64,000 bases of DNA from Ignavibacteriota bacterium (GCA_026390735.1 JAPLFJ010000052.1:62001-126000); one strand, 5' to 3'; counted from the stretch's first letter, positions 18,996 to 27,808 are shown. Notes: generated by a model not told the origin, from the letters alone. Made by a program: numbers and translations.

Positions 18996-20025
18996 AATTA
19001 AAGTCGGAGTACTTGGCTGCACAGGAGCGGTTGGACAGAAACTTATAGCACTGCTTGAGAACCATCCATGGTTTGAAATATCGGAAGTCGCAGCATCAGA
19101 AAATTCAGCGGGGCAGAAATATTCTGACAGAGTAAACTGGAAAGAAGCAAAGCCGATACCTGAGAACGTGAAGAACTTAACGATTAAGAACTGCAACGAG
19201 GAATTAGATGCTAAGATACTATTCTCAGGGCTTGATTCATCGGTAGCGGGAGAGATAGAAGAGTACTATGCCGGTGAAGGGTATGCAGTTGTAAGCAATT
19301 CAAAGAATCACAGAATGTCAGAAGACGTACCGCTTATAATACCAGAAATAAATCATTCACACTTTGAGATTATTAATGTTCAGCACAAAAGGTTTACTAA
19401 AGGCGGCTTCATTGTAACGAATCCGAATTGTTCAACTATAGTGATGGTGCTTGCGTTGTATCCGATTTTCAGAAAATTTGGATTAGAGAAAGTACTTGTC
19501 AGTACGATGCAGGCAATATCAGGTGCAGGGTATCCTGGGGTTCCTTCACTTGACATACTCGGCAACGTAGTTCCGTACATTAAAGACGAAGAAGAGAAGA
19601 TGCAGACAGAACCTTTGAAAATATTCGGGGAAATTAAAGACGGGAAGATTAACTTTGCAGACTTTACATTATCTGCTATGTGCAACAGGGTACCTGTGCA
19701 GAACGGGCATACTACATCGATATCTTTTAAGACAAAGAAACCTGCTACAAAAGAGGCGATAATAAAATCATTCGGAGATTACGAACATCTCGGACTGCCT
19801 TTCTCACCTGAGAAAGTAGTACAGTATTTTGATGACCCTGCAAGACCACAGCCGGCGCTGGATTTATACAACGGTAACGGGATGACGGTGTCTGTGGGAA
19901 ACTTAAGAGAGTGCAACATACTCGACTGGAAGATGACGGCATTCGGACATAACACGATAAGGGGAGCGGCTGGAGCGGCAATACTGAACGCAGAATATTT
20001 AGTTAAAAACAAATACATAAAATGA
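18985..20025 (+). CDS. asd: Aspartate-semialdehyde dehydrogenase
   Basis: 346 aa, with a TTG start overlapping the M20 gene by 11 bp. The NADP-binding motif GVLGCTGAVGQKLI is at residue 8, and the catalytic Cys is in FIVTNPNCSTIVMV. The active-site segment ISGAGYPGVPSLD and the catalytic His region NGHTTSISF follow. This is the yeast/archaeal-type ASADH branch rather than the E. coli type. It reduces aspartyl phosphate to the semialdehyde, feeding DapA. Its stop overlaps the aspartokinase start (ATGA). Confidence 0.95.
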   Translation: MENRIKVGVLGCTGAVGQKLIALLENHPWFEISEVAASENSAGQKYSDRVNWKEAKPIPENVKNLTIKNCNEELDAKILFSGLDSSVAGEIEEYYAGEGYAVVSNSKNHRMSEDVPLIIPEINHSHFEIINVQHKRFTKGGFIVTNPNCSTIVMVLALYPIFRKFGLEKVLVSTMQAISGAGYPGVPSLDILGNVVPYIKDEEEKMQTEPLKIFGEIKDGKINFADFTLSAMCNRVPVQNGHTTSISFKTKKPATKEAIIKSFGDYEHLGLPFSPEKVVQYFDDPARPQPALDLYNGNGMTVSVGNLRECNILDWKMTAFGHNTIRGAAGAAILNAEYLVKNKYIK

Positions 20026-21386
20026 TAGTAATGAAATTCGGCGGAACATCTGTTGGAGATGTTTCGTCAATAAGAAGACTAGTTGAGATTGTAAGGACGA
20101 GGCTGGCAAAAAAACCTGTGGTTGTGGTATCGGCAATATCTAAAGCAACAGACACTTTACAGAATGCAGCAAGGCTATCTGAGAAGGGCGAACTGAGCAG
20201 TGCAAAAAAATTACTGAAGGATCTTGAAACAAGACACTCAGATATATGCAAAGAACTTCTAGGCGATGGCACAAAGGAATATGAAGATGTAACATTAAAG
20301 ATAAAGGAATACTTTACAACGATATTAGAACTAATAAAAGGAGTGTCGCTTCTTTCGGAGCTGTCAGAAAGGAGCATGGCAAAGATAATATCACACGGAG
20401 AGTTACTTTCATCACTTGTGATAGATGCCGTGTTTAACCATAACAAAATTAAGACTACGCTTATTGATGCAAGGGAGTTTATATATACTGACGATAATTA
20501 CCTGGTCGGTGAGCCTATGATGGAAAAAATAAAAACAGGTACACCCAAAATTATAATACCGCTGATAAAGAATAATGATGTTGTGTTAACACAGGGTTTT
20601 ATTTCAAACACAGAAGATAAAAGAACGACAACACTCGGCAGAGGAGGTTCGGATTACAGTGCCTCGCTTATAGGAATGGCAATGGACGCAGAAGAGATTG
20701 AAATATGGACAGACGTTGACGGAATGCTGACTGCAGACCCGAGGAAAGTAAACAACACAAAGATAGTATCTGTTATATCGTTTGAAGAGGCGGCAGAACT
20801 TGCGTACTTTGGAGCAAAGGTATTACATCCGCTGACGATACAGCCTGCGGTAGAAAAAGAAATTCCCGTAAGGATTCTTAATTCGAAGAATCCCGAGAAC
20901 GAAGGTACTCTGATACTGTCAGACTCAAAAAAAATCAAGGGCGGTATTAAATCGATATCATGCAAAGAAAACGTAAAGGTGCTGAACGTGTTTTCGACGA
21001 AGATGCTTAACTCATACGGTTTTTTAAGAAGGATATTTGAAATATTCGACAACAACCAGACATCTGTTGATTTGATTACAACTTCGGAAGTAAACGTATC
21101 GCTTACTCTTGACAATGAAGAGCGCATTGAGGAAATTGTAAAAGAGCTGTCTGTGTTTTCGACAGTGAAAGTGGAAGAGGAGAAGTCGCTTGTATGCGTT
21201 GTTGGCAAGGACTTAAAGAACACAAAGGGAATTGCAAAAAGGATATTTCAGAAGTTAGGAGATTTTAACATAACGATGATATCACAGGGGGCATCACTAA
21301 TTAACGTAAGTTTTGTTGTGAATAAGAGCGATCTGCAGGAAGTGATGCAGATACTGCACGATGAATTTTTTGATAATTCAAATTAA
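20022..21386 (+). CDS. lysC: Aspartokinase (monofunctional, ACT-domain regulated)
   Basis: 454 aa. The N-terminal kinase domain begins MIVMKFGGTSVGD, with GRGGSDYSASL (about residue 207) and IWTDVDGMLTADPR as substrate and ATP segments. The C-terminal ~150 residues hold two ACT domains (TSEVNVSLTLDNEE and MISQGASLINVSFVV), the usual lysine or threonine feedback site. No homoserine dehydrogenase domain is fused. It overlaps asd by 4 bp and is 4 bp from dapB, inside the lysine operon. Confidence 0.95.
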   Translation: MIVMKFGGTSVGDVSSIRRLVEIVRTRLAKKPVVVVSAISKATDTLQNAARLSEKGELSSAKKLLKDLETRHSDICKELLGDGTKEYEDVTLKIKEYFTTILELIKGVSLLSELSERSMAKIISHGELLSSLVIDAVFNHNKIKTTLIDAREFIYTDDNYLVGEPMMEKIKTGTPKIIIPLIKNNDVVLTQGFISNTEDKRTTTLGRGGSDYSASLIGMAMDAEEIEIWTDVDGMLTADPRKVNNTKIVSVISFEEAAELAYFGAKVLHPLTIQPAVEKEIPVRILNSKNPENEGTLILSDSKKIKGGIKSISCKENVKVLNVFSTKMLNSYGFLRRIFEIFDNNQTSVDLITTSEVNVSLTLDNEERIEEIVKELSVFSTVKVEEEKSLVCVVGKDLKNTKGIAKRIFQKLGDFNITMISQGASLINVSFVVNKSDLQEVMQILHDEFFDNSN

Positions 21387-21390
21387 GTAA

Positions 21391-22083
21391 ATGGACATCA
21401 TAATATCGGGTTACGGGAAAATGGGCAAGGAAGTTGAAGCCGTGATAAAATCACGCGGAGGGAAATCACTTGCAAGAATTAATGACGGGAACGCATTGAA
21501 GAATGCGAAGTATGAAGAGAACGTGTGTATAGATTTTACGACACCTGAGGCGTTTAAAGAGAATTATAAATACATATGCGATAACTTCAAGGCTGCTGTA
21601 GTAGGAACGACGGGCTGGTTTGATATAAAAGATGATGTGTTAAGTTATTTTAAAGAAAAGAATAAGACATTGATATACGCTACAAACTTTTCTATAGGTG
21701 TAAACATATTCTTTAAAATTACAGAATTATCATCAAAGCTGATTAACGGGCTGGCACATTACGATCCGTACATTCTTGAACTGCATCACAAACAAAAGCT
21801 TGAGGCACCATCGGGGACAGCAAAGACAATAGAGAAAATAGTTGAGGATGTATTCGAGAAAAGAGTTGAAGCAGAGTCTATAAGAAGCGGTTACATAAAA
21901 GGAATACACGAAGTAGGGTTTGAATCAGAAGAGGACGGAATCACACTGAAGCACGAAGCATATTCTAGAAAAGGGTTTGCGGAAGGCGCCGTAACGGCAG
22001 CCGAATGGGCAGAAGACATAAAGGGTATATACGAGTTTAAAGAGTTACTGGAAGAAAAGTTTAAAAATATATTAAAACAATAA
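21391..22083 (+). CDS. dapB: 4-hydroxy-tetrahydrodipicolinate reductase
   Basis: 230 aa, somewhat shorter than E. coli DapB (about 270) and like the compact Bacteroidota form. The nucleotide-binding start is ISGYGKMGKEV. VVGTTGWF is mid-protein, and the signature ELHHKQKLEAPSGTAKT holds the catalytic His and Lys. It reduces the DapA product to tetrahydrodipicolinate. The stop shares one base with the dapA start (TAATG), so the two are translationally coupled. Confidence 0.95.
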   Translation: MDIIISGYGKMGKEVEAVIKSRGGKSLARINDGNALKNAKYEENVCIDFTTPEAFKENYKYICDNFKAAVVGTTGWFDIKDDVLSYFKEKNKTLIYATNFSIGVNIFFKITELSSKLINGLAHYDPYILELHHKQKLEAPSGTAKTIEKIVEDVFEKRVEAESIRSGYIKGIHEVGFESEEDGITLKHEAYSRKGFAEGAVTAAEWAEDIKGIYEFKELLEEKFKNILKQ

Positions 22084-22964
22084 TGAAAGAAATTAAAGGC
22101 TGCGGAACGGCATTGGTTACTCCGTTCGGGAAGAACTCTGAAGTAGATTATGTTGCTTTCAGAATACTTGTAAGAAGGCAGATAGCAGAAGGAATACATT
22201 TTCTTGTACCGCTTGGAACAACGGGCGAGACGCCTTGTCTTGAAGACAACGAAAAGTTACAGTTAGTGGAAATTACTGCAGAGGAATCGGGTGGAAGAAT
22301 ACCTGTGGTAGTTGGTGTGGGTTCGAATAACACGAAACACGTGGTACACAACATACATATGTTCAGCAAGATGAATGTTGACGGATTTCTTGTTGTGACA
22401 CCTTATTACAACAAACCGACACAGCAGGGAATGATAAACCATTTTACAACTGTTGCAGACTCGACAGACAAACCAATAATAATGTATAACGTACCTGCAA
22501 GAACTTCTGTGAACATGAATGCAGAGACGGCTTTAAAACTTGGAGAGGTAAAGAATATAATTGCTACAAAAGAGGCATCAAGTAATTATGCACAGATATG
22601 TGAGATTATAAGAAATGCGCCTGAAGGATTTTCAGTGTTATCGGGAAATGATGATGAAACATTGTCACTGATTGCTACGGGAGCGAAAGGGCTTATCAGT
22701 GTGGCATCTAACATAGCGCCAAAGTTAATGAGTGAATTTGTTGATAAATTACTCAGCGGTGAAATGGAAGATGCAAAAGCACTGCACCATAAACTGACTC
22801 CGTTGTTCAAGAGTTGCTTTGTGGAAAGTAATCCGATACCCGTAAAAGCAGGAATGTACAAGATGGGATTGTTAGAGAACATATTAAGGGCACCGTTGTA
22901 TGCTTCGACTGATGCGACGCTTAAGACTATGGAAGGTACTTTGAAAGAATTAAACTTAATTTAA
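22083..22964 (+). CDS. dapA: 4-hydroxy-tetrahydrodipicolinate synthase
   Basis: 293 aa TIM barrel. The pyruvate-binding region is PLGTTGETPCL, the catalytic Tyr is in YNVPARTSVNM, and the Schiff-base Lys is in IIATKEASSN. It condenses pyruvate with aspartate semialdehyde. It is coupled to dapB by a one-base overlap and followed by dapD after 2 bp. Confidence 0.96.
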   Translation: MKEIKGCGTALVTPFGKNSEVDYVAFRILVRRQIAEGIHFLVPLGTTGETPCLEDNEKLQLVEITAEESGGRIPVVVGVGSNNTKHVVHNIHMFSKMNVDGFLVVTPYYNKPTQQGMINHFTTVADSTDKPIIMYNVPARTSVNMNAETALKLGEVKNIIATKEASSNYAQICEIIRNAPEGFSVLSGNDDETLSLIATGAKGLISVASNIAPKLMSEFVDKLLSGEMEDAKALHHKLTPLFKSCFVESNPIPVKAGMYKMGLLENILRAPLYASTDATLKTMEGTLKELNLI

Positions 22965-22966
22965 GA

Positions 22967-23794
22967 ATGGCAGATTTAAAACACAGGTTTGAAACAGCGA
23001 CTGCAAGCGGGAATTTAAGTTATGATGAAGGACTGGCTTTATTCAATGAGGTGAGGCTTGCGCTTGAATCGGGAGAGATAAGAACAGCTGAAAAGATAAA
23101 CGGACAATGGGTTGTGAACAACTGGGTGAAACAGGCAATACTGTTTGGGTTCAAGGTTGGTGTTTTGCAGGAAGTGACTTCTACGGCGTGGAATTATTTC
23201 GACAAGAGCACATTACCTGTACAGGATATTAAGATTGAGAAGAAAGTTAGAATAGTACCTGGTGGTTCATCGGTAAGGGGCGGTTCTTTTGTTGCACAGG
23301 GGACAATAATAATGCCACCGTCATACATTAACATAGGCGCATACGTTGACGAAGGGTGTATGATTGATTCACACGCACTTGTAGGGTCTTGTGCACAGTT
23401 GGGCAAGAATGTACATCTTTCTGCGGCATCGCAGATAGGGGGAGTTCTGGAGCCGATTGGAGCAATGCCCGTGATAATAGAAGACAATGTTTTTATCGGA
23501 GGCAACTGTGGAATTTATGAAGGGGCGATAGTAAGACAGAATGCAGTAATAGGAACGGGAGTAATAATAAATGCCTCGACACCTGTGTTTGATAATACTA
23601 CGGGAAATTTTATAAAGAAGGAAGCGGGGAAATCTTTGGAAATACCTGAGAATGCAGTTGTGATTGCAGGAAGCAGGCCGATGACAAGCGGTTACGGAAA
23701 AGATGCGGGGATACACGTTTACTGTCCTGTGATAATAAAATACCGCGACGACAAGACGGGAAAATCAATAACACTGGAAGATTTACTGAGATAG
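22967..23794 (+). CDS. dapD: Tetrahydrodipicolinate N-succinyltransferase
   Basis: 275 aa, full length. The N-terminal helical domain (FETATASGNLSYDEGL) precedes a left-handed beta-helix with hexapeptide repeats from about residue 100 to 210 (GGSSVRGGSFVA, GSCAQLGKNVHLSA, NAVIGTGVIINASTP). This is DapD of the succinylase branch, so the operon uses the acylated DAP route rather than Ddh or DapL. It sits 2 bp after dapA and 1 bp before the decarboxylase gene. Confidence 0.95.
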   Translation: MADLKHRFETATASGNLSYDEGLALFNEVRLALESGEIRTAEKINGQWVVNNWVKQAILFGFKVGVLQEVTSTAWNYFDKSTLPVQDIKIEKKVRIVPGGSSVRGGSFVAQGTIIMPPSYINIGAYVDEGCMIDSHALVGSCAQLGKNVHLSAASQIGGVLEPIGAMPVIIEDNVFIGGNCGIYEGAIVRQNAVIGTGVIINASTPVFDNTTGNFIKKEAGKSLEIPENAVVIAGSRPMTSGYGKDAGIHVYCPVIIKYRDDKTGKSITLEDLLR

Positions 23795-23795
23795 T

Positions 23796-25013
23796 ATGAG
23801 CATAGAAGAATTTCAACAGCACGAGTTTTTCAAACACGTAAGTCCGGATGCGATAAGTCATTACATTAACAATTATGACTCACCACTTTATTTATATTCA
23901 AAAAGAATAGTAACACACGCATACACAAAACTAAGGAAGGGGCTGCCTTCGAACTTTGAAATATTTTATGCACAGAAGAGCAATCCTAACAAGAATATTT
24001 TAAGACATCTGAATTCACTTGGTGTGGGCTGTGATACTGCATCGCTCGGAGAAATGGATGCGGCGCTGAATGCGGGGTTTACGGCTGACAGGATAATGTT
24101 TACGGGACCTGCGAAGAGAGAGGCGGAGTTGCGGTATGCGGTTGAGAATAATTTGTTGTCGATAAACGTGGAGTCGATTCAGGAGTTAATGCTTGTGAAT
24201 GAGATTGCGCAGGAGTATGATAAAGAACAGAATATACTCGTAAGAATTAATCCGTTGTACGAAACGGGAGAGACGACGAAAATAATAGGCGGGACGGGAG
24301 TAAGTAAATTCGGGATAGATATAGAGGACATTGATGAGTTTTTCGCGGCGCTGAAAAAAACAACGAACGTGGCTTTAAAGGGAATACATATATTCAATTC
24401 ATCACAGATACTCGACTGGGAAAAGATTTACAACAACACGAAGAACGTTATAGACACTGCTATAAAACTAAGCTGCAATTATACGTTTGAAGTAACGCAC
24501 ATAGACCTTGGAGGCGGGTTCGGGATTCCTTACAGTGCAGAAGAAAAGCCGCTGGACATTACGAGACTTGGAGACGAACTTTTTAAGTTGGTTGATTCAG
24601 AAGAGTACAAAGGATTTCTTGACGGAGTTGATTTAATATTCGAGCCGGGAAGATTTTTAAGCGGGCACTCGGGAATTTATTTATTTAAAGTTTTATACAC
24701 GAAGACTTCGAGAGGCAAGAATATTTTATTAACTGACGGCGGGATACATCATCTTTTAAGACCTGCATTAATCGGGACGGGTCATCCTGTTGTGAACATC
24801 ACTGCGTATTACGAAAAGAGAACGACGAAAAGCAATTACATGGTTGCGGGTCCGTTGTGCACGTCGCTTGATTGTTTCGGCGAAGAAATCTGTCTGACTG
24901 AATCAAAACCAGGCGACATACTTGCAGTATTAAATGCCGGAGCTTATGGTTTTACAGAGTCGATGCCTTTATTCCTTTCACATCCACCAGCAAAAGAGAA
25001 GTTTATAGACTGA
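23796..25013 (+). CDS. lysA: Fold-III PLP decarboxylase, LysA-like (diaminopimelate decarboxylase candidate)
   Basis: 405 aa alanine-racemase-fold barrel plus beta domain. The PLP Lys is in FYAQKSNPN, the glycine-rich phosphate loop is HIDLGGGFGIPY, and the segment EPGRFLSG is conserved. The last gene of the operon would be expected to encode DAP decarboxylase, which makes lysine. However, the signature Cys segment reads GPLCTSLD instead of the usual CESGD, and the loop HIFNSSQ replaces H-IGSQ. These features resemble carrier-protein-linked or exosortase-associated type III decarboxylases. Position argues for LysA; sequence argues for an unusual one. No dapF is seen in the window. Confidence 0.78.
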   Translation: MSIEEFQQHEFFKHVSPDAISHYINNYDSPLYLYSKRIVTHAYTKLRKGLPSNFEIFYAQKSNPNKNILRHLNSLGVGCDTASLGEMDAALNAGFTADRIMFTGPAKREAELRYAVENNLLSINVESIQELMLVNEIAQEYDKEQNILVRINPLYETGETTKIIGGTGVSKFGIDIEDIDEFFAALKKTTNVALKGIHIFNSSQILDWEKIYNNTKNVIDTAIKLSCNYTFEVTHIDLGGGFGIPYSAEEKPLDITRLGDELFKLVDSEEYKGFLDGVDLIFEPGRFLSGHSGIYLFKVLYTKTSRGKNILLTDGGIHHLLRPALIGTGHPVVNITAYYEKRTTKSNYMVAGPLCTSLDCFGEEICLTESKPGDILAVLNAGAYGFTESMPLFLSHPPAKEKFID

Positions 25014-25124
25014 TTTTAGTTAACCACAAACTACAACATTAAATTTGAAACCCATCATTTTCTAATTACTACTTTATTTATTGGATTATGTATTGACTAA
25101 GTTACGAATTAGATTAATTCAGAT

Positions 25125-25174
25125 ATAATGCAGTCATAATGGAGGCATAATGGACTCATAATGCAGTCATAATG
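25125..25174 (+). repeat. 11-bp tandem repeat forming a ladder of 3-codon mini-ORFs
   Basis: Four 11-bp units of the form NNNNCATAATG follow an initial ATAATG. Read as codons they give ATG-CAG-TCA-TAA, ATG-GAG-GCA-TAA, ATG-GAC-TCA-TAA and ATG-CAG-TCA-TAA. Each stop shares its last base with the next ATG (TAATG). The fifth ATG (25172) opens a 41-codon ORF. Because 11 is not a multiple of 3, each unit shifts the frame by exactly the amount needed to keep the pattern going. Confidence 0.75.
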
Positions 25175-25297
25175 CACTTAAGAAGAAAAAAACAAGAAAG
25201 AATCGAACAATTTAGGAATATTCAAGAAAAGCATACTTTAACAGAATTATATGAAAAAGAAGAGAACACAAACAAATACCACAAGAAAAGGGCCTAA
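25172..25297 (+). CDS. Small charged ORF at the end of the mini-ORF ladder (hypothetical)
   Basis: 41 codons from the last ATG of the 11-bp repeat array to a TAA. The peptide starts MHLRRKKQERIEQF and is very rich in Lys, Arg and Glu, like a short helix. No recognisable domain. Its only support is an open frame directly behind a chain of stop-start overlaps; it may well be fortuitous. Confidence 0.25.
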   Translation: MHLRRKKQERIEQFRNIQEKHTLTELYEKEENTNKYHKKRA

Positions 25298-25321
25298 ATG
25301 AAGTGGTTATTAAAAAAATTC

Positions 25322-26455
25322 TTATTGTTTCGTGTCGAATTCAAATCTATCAAATTTCCTTATTTGGTATATTTTTCCAAAAATCCCGAGTGTAACATTT
25401 TCCCTATTTCCTGTTGTAAGTCTTGCGCTACCAATAGAAAACAATAGATAGTTATCTATTTTGATAATTTTATCACCAATTGTAACCATAGTCTCCTTCA
25501 TTATTTTAGCTGCAACATTTTTTTCATTTGTGAATGGGTTATCAATTCCTGAATCAACTGATACTTCAGTAGTGATTTTAACAATCAAAGAATACATTAA
25601 GTCAGTGATATAAATTTTATGCATTTGTTCTGTCGGATTTGTTGCAATCATTACGAAAATTAATATTGAAACAATTGCGGTGAATATAATATACCTTTTA
25701 TTCCTTTTACTCTTTTTGGTTTTTATATTTTTTGATAATAGTCCTGCATCTTTTCTTTCATATTTTTCCGGATTTAACAAGCTTAAATTATTATTACACT
25801 CAAAAATTATGTCATTCAACTCCTCTCTGAATGTCTCACTAATAAATATATCATTATGTTTGTTTATAATTCGATTACACAAAAATATTATATGTTCGTA
25901 AAATTTGTTTTCTTCAATTCTTAATTCCTCTGGAATGAATTTCAATAGTCGGATTATTTTCTTGCTGTTATCTACATAAATATTAACAGTAGTTTCTCTT
26001 TGTTCAATAAACCTTATATTGTTGTCATTTAATTTGTAGAGATATTCTGATATTACATACAAGATTTCTTTAATCTTTCCGCGAATATCATTTTGCTTCG
26101 TTTCAGGTGTATATTTTAAGGCGTTTTCAAAACACGATTTAGTTTCATCTATTCTAAGATTGTTTTCAACAGCTAATCTACTTATAACGATTGCTTTATA
26201 GTACCATACTAAATAATTAGCAAAATCAGTTTCTAATAATTTATTGCAATATTCGTATGCCTCGGTGAAGTTTTGATTTTTTATTGCTTCTTCAATCAAT
26301 TTCATTAAGTTTGTATTATTTGTATTCAAACTTTTTCGAATAGCTTCTCTAACTTCTATATTTGTCCCGCAATACATACAGATGATAATATCTTTGTCAT
26401 CAGGTATATGTAATTCCCCTTTACAGGAAGGGCATTTTGCTAATATAAAATTCAT
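25322..26455 (-). CDS. Zinc-ribbon/TPR-like membrane protein of unknown function
   Basis: 377 aa. An N-terminal zinc ribbon (CPSC at residues 8-11 and CMYC near 27-30) is followed by a helical region with a TPR-like rhythm (residues 55-215, FTEAYEYCNKLLETD). A basic stretch (KTKKSKRNKRY) leads into one transmembrane helix (IIFTAIVSILIFVMIA). The C-terminal ~110 residues are probably outside the cytoplasm. The zinc ribbon at the start followed by a membrane-spanning region is a common design in accessory genes of unknown role. It is the left-hand gene of the island between lysA and the second aminotransferase. Confidence 0.6.
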   Translation of the reverse strand: MNFILAKCPSCKGELHIPDDKDIIICMYCGTNIEVREAIRKSLNTNNTNLMKLIEEAIKNQNFTEAYEYCNKLLETDFANYLVWYYKAIVISRLAVENNLRIDETKSCFENALKYTPETKQNDIRGKIKEILYVISEYLYKLNDNNIRFIEQRETTVNIYVDNSKKIIRLLKFIPEELRIEENKFYEHIIFLCNRIINKHNDIFISETFREELNDIIFECNNNLSLLNPEKYERKDAGLLSKNIKTKKSKRNKRYIIFTAIVSILIFVMIATNPTEQMHKIYITDLMYSLIVKITTEVSVDSGIDNPFTNEKNVAAKIMKETMVTIGDKIIKIDNYLLFSIGSARLTTGNRENVTLGIFGKIYQIRKFDRFEFDTKQ

Positions 26456-26571
26456 GTTGTGGTTCTTTATTGTTTATTCTTATATAATAAAGTGTAAATC
26501 CGTTGGTTGGTTATTGCCAACGGTAATTTGAACTTTAATGCAGTAATTGTTTTATTCTTCAGGCCATGTCA

Positions 26572-27093
26572 TTATTTAAGATATTTAAAAATTTCTTTCT
26601 CGAGTTTTCCATTAGAATTACATGTAACTTTTTGACTAAAAACTAGAATGTTTGAATTGTTGTACTGATTTAATTCAGAGTGAGAAAAGAAATTAATAAT
26701 TACTTTTGTTGTATTATCGTCCACTTTTTTTACAGAAACATTGAAATTGCCACTTTGTTTTTCAAATCTTAAATGGGTTACTTCCATTCCATAACCATTA
26801 TCTTGTCCATGTAACGCCGTACCACAATCTATATATTTTCCATCTTCTGTTGATAAATTATATTCAGATGCAATAATCCCCGAGCTTTTATCAAGAATTT
26901 TAATAGGTGTATTGTGACTTGCAAACCAATCAATTATTTTTTGCCATATTGTTTCAAAGTTGTTTTCAAAGGTTTGCTCTTTTTCAACAATATAATCCTT
27001 CGGTTTGTCATATTCTGCAGGACTTCCCGTACAACCTAAAAATAGTGTTGTAGTAACTGTTAGAATAAATAGTGCTGTAAATAATTTTTTCAT
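26572..27093 (-). CDS. Hypothetical lipoprotein
   Basis: 173 aa. The signal peptide ends with a lipobox (LFLGC, Cys at residue 21), so it is probably lipid-anchored. The mature part (IWQKIIDWFASHNTPIKILDKSSGII) recalls NlpC-like or DUF4136-like envelope lipoproteins with an alpha-beta core. No catalytic motif is visible. It lies in the accessory island with 116-127 bp gaps on each side, so it is probably transcribed alone. Confidence 0.6.
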   Translation of the reverse strand: MKKLFTALFILTVTTTLFLGCTGSPAEYDKPKDYIVEKEQTFENNFETIWQKIIDWFASHNTPIKILDKSSGIIASEYNLSTEDGKYIDCGTALHGQDNGYGMEVTHLRFEKQSGNFNVSVKKVDDNTTKVIINFFSHSELNQYNNSNILVFSQKVTCNSNGKLEKEIFKYLK

Positions 27094-27164
27094 AATATTT
27101 ATATTTAAGTTTGTAAAAAAGAATATATAACCAATATTTCTATTTCTGTTTAATATCTTATGGT

Positions 27165-27198
27165 AAATTATTCGCCGCTTGCGACGAAAGAATAATTT
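27165..27198 (-). repeat. REP-like hairpin after the nuclease gene
   Basis: Perfect 9-bp arms (27165-27173 and 27190-27198) enclose CGCCGC-TT-GCGACG, which resembles the core of the 98-bp REP elements elsewhere in the window. It starts 23 bp after the nuclease stop and may serve as its terminator. Confidence 0.5.
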
Positions 27199-27220
27199 AT
27201 TTTAAAATAGTCATTAATAA

Positions 27221-27808
27221 TCAAATTCTGCTAATCGCCGAATCTAATCTTTTATAAAAATAATTATCGTCCGGTATTATATTTCTATAAATATCATAAA
27301 TCTCTTTCCAAGTTATTAATTCGAAGGATTTTAACACATAATCATATGGACATATTGCTATTTGTTTTATGTTGGTAATAATGCCCTCTGAAAGATTTGT
27401 TACTATATCAAGAATGTAACTTTGTTCTAACATCTGCTCATTCAAAGAATATTCACTATACTTAGAAAACAATTTTATTTCAAAAAGTAAAGCCCAACTT
27501 TCATATATTATTAGCAAATCAGGTTTGCTTTGTTTTAACTTTTTCTTTGAAAAACTTTCTGATGGGATTTCAATTTTATAATGAGATAAATCTCTTTCAA
27601 CATTTGGCTCGGTAATTAATTGCAAAGAAGAAAGACTGTTCTGGAAATCTGACACACTTATATCATTATTGTTTACTGATAAAGTTTTCTTGTTTAGATA
27701 TTCAAAAAACACTTTTAATCCATTGAAATCATCATAAGATAAAAGATATGGTAATATTGTCGCAGAAAAATACCTTTCTTCCCTAATTAAATCATCAAAC
27801 CTAAGCAT
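27221..27808 (-). CDS. PD-(D/E)XK nuclease-like protein
   Basis: 195 aa. The segment KPDLLIIYESWALLFEIK places Asp97, Glu110 and Lys112 in the PD-(D/E)XK arrangement. Gln125, Gln129 and Tyr131 follow on the next helix, as in several nuclease-fold families. The N-terminus (FDDLIREERYFSATILPYLL) is like those of hypothetical restriction-type nucleases. No helicase or methylase is nearby. It overlaps the upstream 88-aa gene by 8 bp, so the two form a two-gene unit. Function is unproved; defence or a DNA-repair accessory role are the natural guesses. I do not recognise a named family. Confidence 0.55.
   Translation of the reverse strand: MLRFDDLIREERYFSATILPYLLSYDDFNGLKVFFEYLNKKTLSVNNNDISVSDFQNSLSSLQLITEPNVERDLSHYKIEIPSESFSKKKLKQSKPDLLIIYESWALLFEIKLFSKYSEYSLNEQMLEQSYILDIVTNLSEGIITNIKQIAICPYDYVLKSFELITWKEIYDIYRNIIPDDNYFYKRLDSAISRI

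Larger units (their letters stand above)
25014..25321. other. Gene-poor gap holding an 11-bp tandem repeat and a small ORF
   Basis: 308 bp after the lysine operon. No terminator is obvious. It contains the tandem mini-ORF array and the 41-codon ORF listed separately. Otherwise it is plain AT-rich sequence. Confidence 0.6.

Noticed and set aside
25125-25174. Possible CRISPR array from short regular repeats
   Set aside because: Units are 11 bp with no 25-40-bp repeat/spacer structure and no cas genes nearby.
25298-25453. A 51-codon plus-strand ORF following the mini-ORF array
   Set aside because: Most of it is antisense to the end of the zinc-ribbon gene, which has better coding features.
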